From Spirosoma montaniterrae (GTDB taxonomy: Bacteria > Bacteroidota > Bacteroidia > Cytophagales > Spirosomataceae): a stretch of DNA of 64,000 bases. This document shows positions 1 through 9,496 of the stretch, piece by piece. The notes beneath the pieces are model-generated. The model was not told the DNA's origin. It saw only the letters and a list, made by a program, of their open reading frames with translations, and did not search any database. Position 1 is the first letter of the stretch; the number at the start of each line of letters is the position of its first letter. A program made the position numbers and the translations under genes. The stretch is from the NCBI RefSeq assembly GCF_001988955.1, contig NZ_CP014263.1, positions 4,558,001 through 4,622,000 on the forward strand. The letters run 5' to 3'.

Positions 1-349
1 CGGTTTCGGTTTGTTCTTCAATGTTTTGCATAAATGCTGCATCGTACACGATAAACCGTTGCCCTTTCAATACTGTGGCAAAGCAATTGTCGGTATTCGA
101 GCATTCTACTACTTTGAAATTCCGCATCAGACCAATGGGCCGTAAAATTCGGTCGACCACACGTTCGGCATGGCCGTTCGATGGCGTTGTCTGGTTACAA
201 ACTACGTTGCCGGTTCCGGGTCGGCCTGTGTAATTGCAGATGAATGTGCCGGGAACTGCCGGGCCAAAGGCGCGGGTGGTTTGCGCATAGAGCGGAGCCG
301 ATAAGGCCGCGCTCAGCGAGAGAATAGAGAGGGATAAAGCCGCTTTCAC
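1..349 (-). CDS. Exported protein, possible M48-family metallopeptidase, partial (3' end outside window)
   Basis: The reading frame stays open from a GTG at 349 to the window edge, giving about 116 residues. It begins with a signal peptide (VKAALSLSILSLSAALSAP, then LYAQ), so the product should be exported. The mature part contains NYTGRPGTG, NGHAERVVDRILRPIGL, ECSNTDNCFATV and GQRFIVYDAAFM. From memory, this combination precedes the HExxH zinc site in M48-like peptidases of Bacteroidota. That site would lie beyond the edge, so the enzymatic call is an inference. It is on the same strand as and about 60 bases downstream of the propeller gene. Confidence 0.62.
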   Translation of the reverse strand, partial: MKAALSLSILSLSAALSAPLYAQTTRAFGPAVPGTFICNYTGRPGTGNVVCNQTTPSNGHAERVVDRILRPIGLMRNFKVVECSNTDNCFATVLKGQRFIVYDAAFMQNIEEQTET

Positions 350-408
350 AGGATAACCGGGTGGGGTTAATCGTTCAACACGGCTGAATAACGAACAAAG
401 AAGCCAGA

Positions 409-1428
409 TTATTTAGTAACGCGCTTGCCAACTTTTCCTTTCGCGCCAACGGCATAGCAGGTGCCTTTCACGCAGCCAACCGAATGAAAACCGTCGGTAT
501 CGAGCCGTTGCCAGGTCTGGCCCTGATCGGCAGACAGGCTTGTACCCGACGGACCGACCACGAGCAGCAAATCGCCGGGGAGCAGCGTAACGGCTTCTTT
601 GAGGCCGGGCGGGTTGGTTTCGCTGAGCAACTGCCACGACTGCCCACCGTCGCGGGTGAGGGCGGCATTAGAGCCAGTTTGTTTTTCCTGTTTGTAGTTG
701 CCGCCTACTACAACACCGGTTTTACTACTAAAGAATCGCATGCCGAACAGCCCCGTAGCGTCACCGCCTGGCAGGGGCGTTACGAACACGTCCCACGTTT
801 GCCCCCGGTCGGTAGAGCGAAACACGCGCCCGGCCTTGCCCCCACCCGATGCAATCCAGACGTTGCGCTTGCCTTCGACTACTAAGCTCGTACCACTGGC
901 CGCAAAAGCTGCTTCGCCGGGTGGCATTGGCGGCAGAACCGATTCGGGTATTTGCTGCCACGACTGCCCACCATCGCGGGTTGTCAGAATAAACCACCGG
1001 CCATTCACCGGGTCGCCGAACACGATACCGTTTTGTTTGTCCCAGAAATCCAGCCCATCGAAAAACACGCCTGTCTGCTGCGTCTGATAGCTAATCGACC
1101 ACGTTTGGCCCCCGTCGGTAGTTTTGTAGATACGCGCCTGCCCCTGCTCGGCGGGTCCGGCACTCATCAAAAAGGCGGTTTTAGCATCTACGCCGTGTAC
1201 GTCGCGGAAGTCGCACGATTGGGCGTCGGGTACGGTGCCGGTCTGCCACGTTTGCCCGCCATCGGTTGTGTGTACAAACGTGCCTTTCGAGCCACCAATC
1301 CAAACCACACTGGCATTAACGACGCTCACGGCCCGAAAATTAGCGTCGGTTCCCACGGCTTGCGGTTGCCACTGTGCCAGCGCGGGCAGGGTGAGCAGAA
1401 ACAGAAATGCGTTGAATACTTTTTTCAT
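409..1428 (-). CDS. Secreted YCF48/sialidase-like beta-propeller protein
   Basis: Protein of about 339 residues. The chosen ATG gives a clean signal peptide (MKKVFNAFLFLLTLPALAQ); an upstream in-frame GTG at 1452 would only add eight residues overlapping the preceding gene's stop. At least six Asp-box-like turns are visible (TTDGGQTW twice, TRDGGQSW twice, STDRGQTW, SADQGQTW), spaced as in a six- or seven-bladed propeller. Proteins of this type are annotated as photosystem II stability factor-like or glycosyl hydrolase-like, but no catalytic sialidase set is evident. It probably acts as an extracellular binding or scaffold protein. It follows the DUF2520 gene closely on the same strand. Confidence 0.85.
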   Translation of the reverse strand: MKKVFNAFLFLLTLPALAQWQPQAVGTDANFRAVSVVNASVVWIGGSKGTFVHTTDGGQTWQTGTVPDAQSCDFRDVHGVDAKTAFLMSAGPAEQGQARIYKTTDGGQTWSISYQTQQTGVFFDGLDFWDKQNGIVFGDPVNGRWFILTTRDGGQSWQQIPESVLPPMPPGEAAFAASGTSLVVEGKRNVWIASGGGKAGRVFRSTDRGQTWDVFVTPLPGGDATGLFGMRFFSSKTGVVVGGNYKQEKQTGSNAALTRDGGQSWQLLSETNPPGLKEAVTLLPGDLLLVVGPSGTSLSADQGQTWQRLDTDGFHSVGCVKGTCYAVGAKGKVGKRVTK

Positions 1429-1448
1429 AATTTTGAAGACATTGCGTA

Positions 1449-2249
1449 TCACCGGCTATATTTCCGCTTGATACTCTCGGTCAGTACCTGATAGATTTCA
1501 GCCAGGCGGGGTTCATTTGTCAGCAGGTCGAGGTGGCGGCTGATGGTGGTCAAATCATGCCGGCGGGCGGGGCCGGTTTGCACGTCGGCGGGATTATCGG
1601 CGGCTAAGCCTTTGCGGAAAGTTTCGGCAATGAGCGGTCGCAGCAGATCGAACTCCAGATCGTGCGACAGGGCGAGGTCGTGGGCCAGCGCGAGCAAATG
1701 ATTGGTGAAATTGCTCGCAAATACGGCGGCTGTGTGCAGCGTTAGCCGTTCGCCAGACGTAATCAGGTAAACCGTATCGCTGATTTCCTGCCCAATCTCG
1801 ACCAATTTATCCTCAGTTTCTTTGTCTGACGCTTCGATGCAAAGCGGAATGGTATCGAACGCCATGAACGACTGTCCGTGCGTAAACGTTTGCAGGGCAT
1901 AGAACACGCCGGTTCTGACGGGTACATCGCTATAAACGGCCATCCAGCGTTCGAGCGAGGCCAGCGGCTGACTTCCCGACGTATGTACGAGCATAGCGTT
2001 TTCGGGCAGCACCAACCGTGAGCATACATCGTCGAGCGCATCGTCTGGAACGGCCAGTACAAACAATTTCGACGGGCTGTCGGCAAAGTTTAGATCCGAG
2101 TGTGTTTGTGTATCGTACAGATTATGAATTAACTGACGGGCGTGCTGAAGCTGTCGGCTGTAGACCTCGTTGATGTGATGACCAGCATTTTCGAGGGCCG
2201 GAGCAAGATGCCAGGCCAGATTACCCGCGCCGATAAATGAAATTTCCAT
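1449..2249 (-). CDS. Rossmann-fold DUF2520 oxidoreductase-like protein
   Basis: Protein of 266 residues. The N-terminus MEISFIGAGNLAWHLAPAL has the GxGN dinucleotide-binding loop of the ProC/F420-dependent NADP reductase fold. The C-terminal half is helical and matches DUF2520 (HTAAVFASNFTNHLL, then RPLIAETFRK and QTGPARRHD). The family is predicted to bind NADP, but the substrate is unknown. ATG at 2249 was preferred over TTG/GTG codons just upstream because the Rossmann strand starts there. Cytoplasmic, probably cotranscribed with the propeller gene downstream. Confidence 0.88.
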   Translation of the reverse strand: MEISFIGAGNLAWHLAPALENAGHHINEVYSRQLQHARQLIHNLYDTQTHSDLNFADSPSKLFVLAVPDDALDDVCSRLVLPENAMLVHTSGSQPLASLERWMAVYSDVPVRTGVFYALQTFTHGQSFMAFDTIPLCIEASDKETEDKLVEIGQEISDTVYLITSGERLTLHTAAVFASNFTNHLLALAHDLALSHDLEFDLLRPLIAETFRKGLAADNPADVQTGPARRHDLTTISRHLDLLTNEPRLAEIYQVLTESIKRKYSR

Positions 2250-2374
2250 CACCAAGTATAGCCTATTTTTGCGTTAATCAGATTCGGCAACAAAAAGCAG
2301 GTGACATAGTTCTTCTTTCGGGTCGTGCCCGGAAAGCCGATTCTGCTCAACGTTGATAGTTCATTGACAAACCT

Positions 2375-3859
2375 ATGGAAGTTTTGGTACTTATATTATA
2401 CGGGCTGGCCCTGCTGCTGCTGTTTCTCTATAACTGCGGTCAGTTAAGCCTAATTATCATTTATTTACGGTCGAAACAGAAACGGCGGTCAGCTATACGC
2501 ATCGCCGATGTGGCCCGGCCCGACACGCTGCCCCGCGTTACGGTTCAGTTGCCCATTTACAACGAGTTGTATGTAGTAGAACGACTTGTCGATGCTGTAG
2601 TAAAGCTGAACTACCCGAAAGACAAGCTCGATATTCAGGTATTGGACGACTCGACCGATGAAACGGCAGCCATTTTAGCGGCCAAAGTAGCTGAGTACCA
2701 GCAGCAGGGCTTCGCCATCGAACACGTCCGGCGACCCGAACGCAACGGGTTTAAAGCGGGCGCGCTGGGCTACGGGCTGACCTTTGCCAAAGGTGAGTTC
2801 ATTGCCATTTTCGACGCCGACTTCGTGCCTGACCCGCAGTTTTTGCTGAACACCATTCCGCACTTCAGCGACCCGAAAGTGGCTATCGTTCAAACGCGCT
2901 GGGAGCACCTGAACGAAGATTTTTCGCTGCTGACTCAGTTGCAGGCATTTGGCCTGAATGCTCACTTCACCATCGAGCAGAGTGGGCGGTACGCGGCTGA
3001 TTTTCTGGCGAATTTCAATGGAACGGGCGGTGTATGGCGAAAAACGGCCATTGCCGACGCCGGTGGCTGGCAGAGCGACACGCTCACCGAAGACCTTGAC
3101 CTTAGCTATCGGGCGCAGCTTCGCGGCTGGAAGTTCGTATACCGCGAAGACGTTGGCTCTCCCGCCGAACTACCCGTTGCGATGAACGCGCTCAAATCGC
3201 AGCAATATCGCTGGATGAAAGGCGCGGCAGAATGTGCTCGCAAGCTATTTGTGAAGGTGCTGAAAACGCCCGGCGTGTCGCCTGCGATAAAACTTCATGC
3301 CTTTTTTCACCTCTTCAGCAGTGCCACGTTTATTTTAGTGCTGATTCTGGGCGTGATGAGCGTACCGCTGATTTACATTCGCAGCCGCCATCCCGAATGG
3401 GAATGGGCCTTTTACGTTATCAATCTGTTTCAGTTTAACCTGTTGATTCTCATTTCGTTCTACGGCATTCCATTCTGGCTGCTGAAACGCGAAAGTCCTG
3501 CCAAGTTAGCCTGGTATTTTCCGATGTATTCGTCGCTGATGATGGGGCTATCGCTGCATAACACCATTGCTGTTATCGAGGGATACGTAGGCCGCAAAAC
3601 GCCTTTTGTGCGAACGCCGAAATTCAACGTAACAACAGCGAAAGACAGTTGGGCCGCCAACAAGTACATCAGCCGTCGGGTTAGCTGGCTGACCATCGTT
3701 GAAGCGGGGCTGGCGTTGTATTTCCTGGGTGGGCTGGCACTGGCGTTCTATGTTCACGACTTCCGCATGTTTTTCCTGCACATCATGCTCATGGTTGGCT
3801 TCGGCATGGTGGCAGGGTATTCGCTCATTCACGCGGCCCGGCGTCCGGCAGTGGCGTAA
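2375..3859 (+). CDS. Membrane glycosyltransferase family 2, cellulose-synthase-like
   Basis: 494 residues with an N-terminal membrane helix (about 2-22), a cytosolic GT2 domain and about four C-terminal membrane helices (about 305-490). The processive-GT signature is complete: DDSTDETA, DADFVP, TEDLDLSYRA and the QxxRW motif as QQYRWMKG. This is the D,D,D,QxxRW set of cellulose synthase and ceramide glucosyltransferase-like enzymes. No PilZ or BcsB-like partner is adjacent, so the product is not identifiable; glycan extrusion or glycolipid synthesis are both possible. Its stop abuts the stop region of nuoM, encoded convergently. Confidence 0.9.
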   Translation: MEVLVLILYGLALLLLFLYNCGQLSLIIIYLRSKQKRRSAIRIADVARPDTLPRVTVQLPIYNELYVVERLVDAVVKLNYPKDKLDIQVLDDSTDETAAILAAKVAEYQQQGFAIEHVRRPERNGFKAGALGYGLTFAKGEFIAIFDADFVPDPQFLLNTIPHFSDPKVAIVQTRWEHLNEDFSLLTQLQAFGLNAHFTIEQSGRYAADFLANFNGTGGVWRKTAIADAGGWQSDTLTEDLDLSYRAQLRGWKFVYREDVGSPAELPVAMNALKSQQYRWMKGAAECARKLFVKVLKTPGVSPAIKLHAFFHLFSSATFILVLILGVMSVPLIYIRSRHPEWEWAFYVINLFQFNLLILISFYGIPFWLLKRESPAKLAWYFPMYSSLMMGLSLHNTIAVIEGYVGRKTPFVRTPKFNVTTAKDSWAANKYISRRVSWLTIVEAGLALYFLGGLALAFYVHDFRMFFLHIMLMVGFGMVAGYSLIHAARRPAVA

Positions 3860-5521
3860 TCACTCCACCGAGAATTTTACTAACCACTGCGCTACGGTGG
3901 CACCGGTCAGGTTGAAAATCAGGTTGGGGAACAGGCCCAGCGCAAGGGTCATCGCAGCCAGCGGAACGAGCATCAGCTTTTCGCGCAGGCTCAGATCGGT
4001 CAGTGTCGATAGGTCGTGACGGCTCCAGAGGGGGCCAAAAAACATCCGTTGGAGCGTCCAGAGAAAATACGCAGCCGCCAGCAATATGCCCGACGTAGCC
4101 AGCACCGTTAGCCAGCCCGGCAACCACTCTGACTGGAAGCTCCCCATGAGCGTAAATAGTTCGCCCACAAAACCCGAAAAACCGGGCAGACCCAGCGAGC
4201 CGAAAAAAGCCACTGCCGTAAGCGTGGCAAAGAGCGGCATCGGCTGCATCAGCCCCCGGTATGAATCGATGCGCCGGTCGTGGGTGCGGTCGTAGAGTAC
4301 GCCCGTCAGAAGAAACAACATAGCCGACAGCACACCGTGGCTAACCATCTGATAAACGGCTCCATTGATACCCTCCGCCGTGAGCGAAGCCACGCCCAGC
4401 AACACAAATCCCATGTGCGACACCGACGAGTAGGCAATCATTTTCTTGATGTCGGTCTGTGCCAATGCGTTTAGCCCGCCATAGGCTATCGACAGCACGC
4501 CCAGCAGGGCTAACGATTGGGCGTATTCGGCGGCTCCGTCGGGGAAGAAATTCCAGGCAATTCGCAGGAAGCCGTAGCCACCGATTTTGAGCAACACCCC
4601 GGCCAGCACTACCGACACGGGCGTAGGGGCTTCAACGTGTGCGTCGGGCAACCACGTATGCAGCGGTACGATGGGCAGTTTGATGGCAAAACCGATAAAC
4701 ACTACCCAGAACGCCAGCATTCGGGCGGGTAAACCGAGCACTATCGGTTCGGCAGCGGGGTTTAGAAAAGCGTTCGGCAGGTAGTTCCGGCCATCGGCCA
4801 GAAAACGCATATCGAACGTATGTACCACCTGCGCCGGATTGATTTGTCCGCTCTGGACGTGGTTCTGTACCAATAGCAGTATTTCGTCTGTTACGGCCAG
4901 CGGGTCGTTTACGAAGCCCAGCGTAACCGCCGTGCCAACCGGGTCCATCACAGACAGATATAACCCGATCATAACCAGCAGAATCAGTAACGAACCCGCC
5001 AGCGTATAGAGAAAAAACTTGATGGATGCATACTCCCGGCGCGGCCCACCCCACAGGCCGATCAGGAAATACATCGGCAGGAGCATGAACTCGAAAAACA
5101 GGAAAAACAGGAAGAAATCGAGTGCCACGAAACAGCCCATGATCGTACCAGTCAGCAGCAGATAGAGCGAGAAATACGCTTTCAGGCGGTGCGTCAGGTT
5201 CCACGACGACACGACGCCCACCAGCATCACCACCGCCGACAGCACCACCAACGGCAGGCTGATGCCATCGACCCCCACAATATAGTCAATCGACGCCGTG
5301 CCGAGGCTTCCCAGCGAGAGCGTGATCCAGTCGGTTTGCCGAAGCAGTTGATAGCCCGAAAAAGTAGGGTCGAATGCGGCCCAGGCCAGCCCGGCCAGCA
5401 CCAGTTCGGCCACTGTCACGGCCAGCGCAACCGCTCGAAACAAGTTGGCCTGATTATCGGGCAAAAGTGCAATCAACAACGAACCCGCCAGCGGCAGAAA
5501 GATAAGTAACGAAAGCAGCAT
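3860..5521 (-). CDS. nuoM: NADH-quinone oxidoreductase subunit M
   Basis: About 553 residues, strongly hydrophobic, with roughly 14 membrane helices as expected for the antiporter-like complex I subunit. Family landmarks are visible: LPDAHVEAPTPVSVVLAG followed by VLLKIGGYGFLR (proton channel lysine region), AYSSVSHMGFVLLG and LPGFSGFVGELF. It sits in the inner membrane and takes part in proton translocation. ATG at 5521 was chosen; a GTG at 5530 is three codons upstream. It lies about 50 bases after nuoL on the same strand. nuoN, which usually follows nuoM, is absent: the next gene is a convergent glycosyltransferase. Confidence 0.96.
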   Translation of the reverse strand: MLLSLLIFLPLAGSLLIALLPDNQANLFRAVALAVTVAELVLAGLAWAAFDPTFSGYQLLRQTDWITLSLGSLGTASIDYIVGVDGISLPLVVLSAVVMLVGVVSSWNLTHRLKAYFSLYLLLTGTIMGCFVALDFFLFFLFFEFMLLPMYFLIGLWGGPRREYASIKFFLYTLAGSLLILLVMIGLYLSVMDPVGTAVTLGFVNDPLAVTDEILLLVQNHVQSGQINPAQVVHTFDMRFLADGRNYLPNAFLNPAAEPIVLGLPARMLAFWVVFIGFAIKLPIVPLHTWLPDAHVEAPTPVSVVLAGVLLKIGGYGFLRIAWNFFPDGAAEYAQSLALLGVLSIAYGGLNALAQTDIKKMIAYSSVSHMGFVLLGVASLTAEGINGAVYQMVSHGVLSAMLFLLTGVLYDRTHDRRIDSYRGLMQPMPLFATLTAVAFFGSLGLPGFSGFVGELFTLMGSFQSEWLPGWLTVLATSGILLAAAYFLWTLQRMFFGPLWSRHDLSTLTDLSLREKLMLVPLAAMTLALGLFPNLIFNLTGATVAQWLVKFSVE

Positions 5522-5578
5522 ACGTAACACGGCTGAAAAGCCGCCTTGTCGTTATCAAAAAGCGGGTTTTCACCCACG

Positions 5579-7474
5579 TTACAAAATCCACCACAACACA
5601 ATCAGCAAGCCAACCACAGCCGCCGTAATATACGACTGTACCCGGCCATTCTGTACCGAGCGCGTTAGCCGGCCAAGCCAACCCGCCAGCCACGCGGCAC
5701 CGTTCACCACGCCATCGACGCCGTAGCGGTCAAAAGCATGAGCCATGTGCGCCAGCACAACGCCCGAAATACCCAGGCCGTTTACAGCCCCATCGACCAC
5801 GCGCTGATCCGTGCGGTTTAACCACGCGGCTAAACGAAAAACAGGCTTGATGAATACCCGTTGATAGACCTGATCCAAAAAGCCATAGTGCACTGAAAAC
5901 TGTACAAATAACCTTGTATACGCCGGTTCGCGTAGTCGGAAGCCGAGCCAGCCACTTACCAGAACTAATCCAACGGATACCGGAGCCAGCCAGACAACGT
6001 GGGCTTCAGACCATTCAGGAAGCCAGTTTATAGCCCAGCTACCGGCTGCCGAAAACGGATTCAGCGAAAACCAGAACGCTATCGACAGCACGGCGAGCAC
6101 CACCACCGGCCCGCGCATCGGCCAGCCGGGTTCGTGTACCTGGGTTGGCAATACGGTTTCATTACGGTATTCACCAAAAAAAATCAACCGCCACTGCCGG
6201 GTCATATACAGGGCTGTTAGCCCCGAAGATAGCAAAAGCAGAACCGGTACTACCAATGCTGCGCCCGATAAACCGGCCCGCACAGGCCACAAAAACGCCC
6301 CGGCCAGAATAACTTCTTTCGATAAAAACCCAGATAGTAAGGGAACACCCGCCAGCGCAGCCGCGCAGACAGTGTAGCACACGAACGTAACAGGCATAAG
6401 CCGACGCAGCCCGCCCATATGACGCATGTTTTGCGTATGTACCGCATGAATGACCGACCCTGCACCCAGAAATAGACCAGCTTTGAAAAACGCGTGAGTA
6501 AGCAGGTGAAACATAGCCCCGCCTACATTACCCGTACCAACAGCCGCTACCATCAGGCCCAGTTGCGATACAGTCGAAAAAGCCAGCACTCTTTTTATAT
6601 CGGTCTGAAATAAAGCCGAGTAACCGCCCCACAGCGTTGTTATCGTTCCTACAGCGGTAACAACCAGCAGCGCAGTGGGTGAGAGCAGCGGGAAAATTCG
6701 GGCGAGCAGGAAAATACCGGCAGCCACCATCGTGGCTGCGTGCAGCAGAGCCGACACAGGCGTAGGGCCTTCCATCGCATCCGGGAGCCACGTCAGCAGC
6801 GGAAACTGCGCTGATTTGCCTACGCAGCCCATAAACAGGCACAACCCCACGGCGGTTGGCGGCACAGCGTAGATTCCGGTGTCGGAGAGGGTCGTCAGGT
6901 CGAGGGTGTCATAGTAGTAATAGGTCAGGAAAATGCCCATGAGGAAACCCATGTCACCCACCCGGTTCATCAGAAATGCTTTGGTAGCGGCCTGATTCGC
7001 TGCGGGACGTTCGGTATAATAGCCAATCAGTAAATACGACGCCAGCCCAACCAGTTCCCAGAAAGCATACAGAACCAGCAGATTACCAGCTACTACAATG
7101 CCCAGCATCGCGCCCACGAACAGGTGTAGATGGCTAAAGTAACGCGAACGACTGTCGGTTTTTTCTACATACGACAGTGAATAAATCTGAACCAGCAACG
7201 CCACGAAATGCACCAGCACGAGCATCAGCCCAGCCAGCCGGTCGAGCCGGAAGCTGACCGGAAACGATAGCCCCGATACCGTAGCCCAATCGGCCCGAAA
7301 AACTGCCGGAACGCTGGGTAAATTAACTGCTAACCAGAACGATGCAATCAGCCCTATGCCTGTTAGCAGAATAGCTATACCGCCCGTCATACGCTGCCTC
7401 AATGCCAACAGCACCAGAAAACCGGCGAAGGGCAGCAACAAAACGATCGTTAACACTATTTGCAGACTATTCAC
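5579..7474 (-). CDS. nuoL: NADH-quinone oxidoreductase subunit L
   Basis: 631 residues, polytopic. Landmarks of NuoL are present: FLMNRVGDMGFLMGI, TWLPDAMEGPTPVSALLHAA, FSTVSQLGLMVAAVG and LTHAFFKAGLFLGAGSVIHA. The long C-terminal part fits the lateral helix and extra transmembrane segment unique to NuoL. The only start available is GTG at 7474, with no upstream in-frame alternative. Inner-membrane proton-pumping subunit of complex I. It is separated from nuoK by two oxygenase genes, one of them on the opposite strand, so it must use its own promoter in the 140-base gap to the divergent phytanoyl-CoA dioxygenase-like gene. Confidence 0.96.
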   Translation of the reverse strand: MNSLQIVLTIVLLLPFAGFLVLLALRQRMTGGIAILLTGIGLIASFWLAVNLPSVPAVFRADWATVSGLSFPVSFRLDRLAGLMLVLVHFVALLVQIYSLSYVEKTDSRSRYFSHLHLFVGAMLGIVVAGNLLVLYAFWELVGLASYLLIGYYTERPAANQAATKAFLMNRVGDMGFLMGIFLTYYYYDTLDLTTLSDTGIYAVPPTAVGLCLFMGCVGKSAQFPLLTWLPDAMEGPTPVSALLHAATMVAAGIFLLARIFPLLSPTALLVVTAVGTITTLWGGYSALFQTDIKRVLAFSTVSQLGLMVAAVGTGNVGGAMFHLLTHAFFKAGLFLGAGSVIHAVHTQNMRHMGGLRRLMPVTFVCYTVCAAALAGVPLLSGFLSKEVILAGAFLWPVRAGLSGAALVVPVLLLLSSGLTALYMTRQWRLIFFGEYRNETVLPTQVHEPGWPMRGPVVVLAVLSIAFWFSLNPFSAAGSWAINWLPEWSEAHVVWLAPVSVGLVLVSGWLGFRLREPAYTRLFVQFSVHYGFLDQVYQRVFIKPVFRLAAWLNRTDQRVVDGAVNGLGISGVVLAHMAHAFDRYGVDGVVNGAAWLAGWLGRLTRSVQNGRVQSYITAAVVGLLIVLWWIL

Positions 7475-7614
7475 TGTTTCGGGTATTCGTAATACGCATC
7501 AAATTGGGTGCGAATATCCCTATTCTGCCGTGGTGAAGCAAACAGTCGCATATAAGTAACCCCCGTTTTTGATACATTTACGAATGATTTCTTTACTCTA
7601 CCTTATTCCAGCCC

Positions 7615-8571
7615 ATGACAACATCAGCTATCCCCAACCTCCCCTGGACCGAATCGCCTTTTTTTCATCAGGAATTACAAAAATCGGGCCTTGATCCCGT
7701 TACAGCCGAGCAGGTACGTCGTTATGCAGAAGATGGCTACCTGATTTTCGATCCTCACATTGACGAATCAGTTCTCAATGATGCGCTGAAGGGTGTGCAG
7801 CCGCTCTATGGCAATGACCTTCGTAAGCAGGATGCCTGGCAAACGGTTCCGGCGATACGGCAGATTGCTACAGCACCCCACATTATGGAGATGCTTCGGG
7901 TGCTTTATCGTCGGGAGCCGATCCCGTTTCAGACACTTAATTTCCCCGTTGGTACTCAGCAACGCACACACTCTGATTCAATTCATTTTAACTCCATTCC
8001 GCAACGATTTATGTGTGGCGTATGGGTTGCGCTTGAAGACGTTCGCGACGACAACGGCCCGCTGCACTACTACCCCGGTAGCCACAAACTGCCCTTCTAT
8101 GACCTGATCGATATGGGTCTGAAAGGTTCCGAGGCCCAAACAGTCGACGAAATATACGGTGGCACGTACAAACGATATGAAGAGCGGCTCGAAGAGATAA
8201 TTCAGGCACACGGACTGAAGAAGGCTACGCTGAATATACCCAAAGGCAAAGCCATTATCTGGTCGTCGAACTTGTTGCACGGGGGCGAAAAAATTCTGAC
8301 GCCCGGTTCCACCCGTCATAGTCAGGTGACACACTACTTTTTCGAGGACTGTGTTTATTACACGCCCCTGCGCTCAGACATTACCATCGACAAACTGTAT
8401 CTGCGCAAAATCACGAATATCGTTACAGGCCAGCCAGTCGATAACAAGTATTTCAGCCAGCCACTGCCCGTCGAAGGCGAAGGCTATCCCAAACGCTATA
8501 CAATCCCGGCATCGGTTCGGCGGTTTGGCCGGTATGTACCTTCGTTTTTGGTAAAGATGCTAAAACGCTAA
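7615..8571 (+). CDS. Phytanoyl-CoA dioxygenase (PhyH) family Fe(II)/2-oxoglutarate oxygenase
   Basis: 318 residues, soluble. The iron triad is visible: H119 and D121 in RTHSDSIHF and H222 in SSNLLHGGEKI, with R234 (STRHSQVTHY) as the probable 2-oxoglutarate ligand. The segment GPLHYYPGSHKLP is typical of PhyH enzymes. Substrate is unknown; members hydroxylate lipids, natural products or amino acids. It is the only plus-strand gene within the complex I region and is convergent with the second oxygenase, three bases away. Divergent from nuoL. Confidence 0.9.
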   Translation: MTTSAIPNLPWTESPFFHQELQKSGLDPVTAEQVRRYAEDGYLIFDPHIDESVLNDALKGVQPLYGNDLRKQDAWQTVPAIRQIATAPHIMEMLRVLYRREPIPFQTLNFPVGTQQRTHSDSIHFNSIPQRFMCGVWVALEDVRDDNGPLHYYPGSHKLPFYDLIDMGLKGSEAQTVDEIYGGTYKRYEERLEEIIQAHGLKKATLNIPKGKAIIWSSNLLHGGEKILTPGSTRHSQVTHYFFEDCVYYTPLRSDITIDKLYLRKITNIVTGQPVDNKYFSQPLPVEGEGYPKRYTIPASVRRFGRYVPSFLVKMLKR

Positions 8572-8574
8572 CGG

Positions 8575-9177
8575 TCAAACTTTCAGCCAGCCCGTCAGGC
8601 TCAGGCGGTCGCGGGTGGCGGGCAACACTTCGTGTTCGAGCCGCCCACTTTCGAAGCAGATCAACCGCCCGCCAACAGGTTCGACCGTAACGGTATGTTC
8701 GATGCCGCCGGGGTTGGGTAGGTAAAGTGCCAATTGCCCCCCATCGGTAGGTTGCCAGTTGCTGTTGAGGTAGCAGATGACCGACAGTTTCCGGCGCGAG
8801 TCGCTGCGGAACTGATCGAGGTGGCGTTTGTAGAACGTGCCGGGCGGATACAGGGCGTAGTGAAATTCATAATCGCGCAGGCCGAGGTAGCACGTTTGGT
8901 TTATATACTCGACAAATGCGCCAATGCGTTGCAGAAAAGTGGCTTCGGCAGGTGCGGCTGTGGCCTCATCAAGCCATACTATTTCGTCGCCCCGAATCGC
9001 TTTTTCGACCATTACCTGCTGATTTCCAACGCCTGCCGACCGAAACTGCCCGGCTTCTTTGCGTCGGTGCAATTGATCGGCCAGGGCGGTCGTTTCACCG
9101 GGCGACAAAAACGCGTCGGCTATACCGTAACCGTCTGTCAGAATGCCATCGATAATGGGTTCAAAGAGCGGGTTCAC
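8575..9177 (-). CDS. 2OG-Fe(II) oxygenase, prolyl 4-hydroxylase-like
   Basis: 200 residues. Fe(II) ligands H119 and D121 (YKRHLDQFRSDSRRK), H182 (SGRLEHEVLP) and the 2OG-binding R190 (ATRDRLSLTGWL) fit the double-stranded beta-helix of P4H/SM-20-type protein hydroxylases. LSVICYLNSNW and DGGQLALY are family hallmarks. Its start codon overlaps the nuoK stop by four bases (9174-9177), so it appears translationally coupled to nuoIJK. Known relatives hydroxylate proline in proteins, including ribosomal or translation-related targets; a target here is not identifiable from sequence. Confidence 0.9.
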   Translation of the reverse strand: MNPLFEPIIDGILTDGYGIADAFLSPGETTALADQLHRRKEAGQFRSAGVGNQQVMVEKAIRGDEIVWLDEATAAPAEATFLQRIGAFVEYINQTCYLGLRDYEFHYALYPPGTFYKRHLDQFRSDSRRKLSVICYLNSNWQPTDGGQLALYLPNPGGIEHTVTVEPVGGRLICFESGRLEHEVLPATRDRLSLTGWLKV

Positions 9178-9485
9178 TGTTGTAGCTCGTTTAAATCGTC
9201 TACCTGAACACTGCGGAAATGCCGGTAAACCTGCAATACAATTGCCAGTGCCACGGCAGATTCGGCAGCAGCCACAACCATGACGAACAGAGCCAGCATC
9301 TGCCCCTGAATACGGTCGGGATCATATTGGCTGAACGCAACGAGATTAATGTTAACGGCATTGAGCATCAACTCGATACCCATTAACACCACAATGGCGT
9401 GGCGTTTAAGCAGCACAACGGCAAGCCCAATGCTGAACAGTGCAGCACCAACAATCAGAAAATAGTGACTTTCAACAGGTTGCAT
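9174..9485 (-). CDS. nuoK: NADH-quinone oxidoreductase subunit K
   Basis: 103 residues, the usual NuoK length, with three membrane helices. The conserved buried glutamates are seen in MGIELMLNAVNINLVAFS and AAAESAVALAI. It is the inner-membrane linker subunit between the quinone module and antiporter subunits. Eleven bases separate it from nuoJ, and its stop overlaps the start of the prolyl-hydroxylase-like gene. Confidence 0.96.
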   Translation of the reverse strand: MQPVESHYFLIVGAALFSIGLAVVLLKRHAIVVLMGIELMLNAVNINLVAFSQYDPDRIQGQMLALFVMVVAAAESAVALAIVLQVYRHFRSVQVDDLNELQQ

Positions 9486-9496
9486 TCCGTTTTGTC

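Noticed and set aside
4632..5204. 190-codon alternative frame inside nuoM
   Set aside because: Contained within a convincing NuoM frame; Arg- and Gly-rich translation without family similarity.
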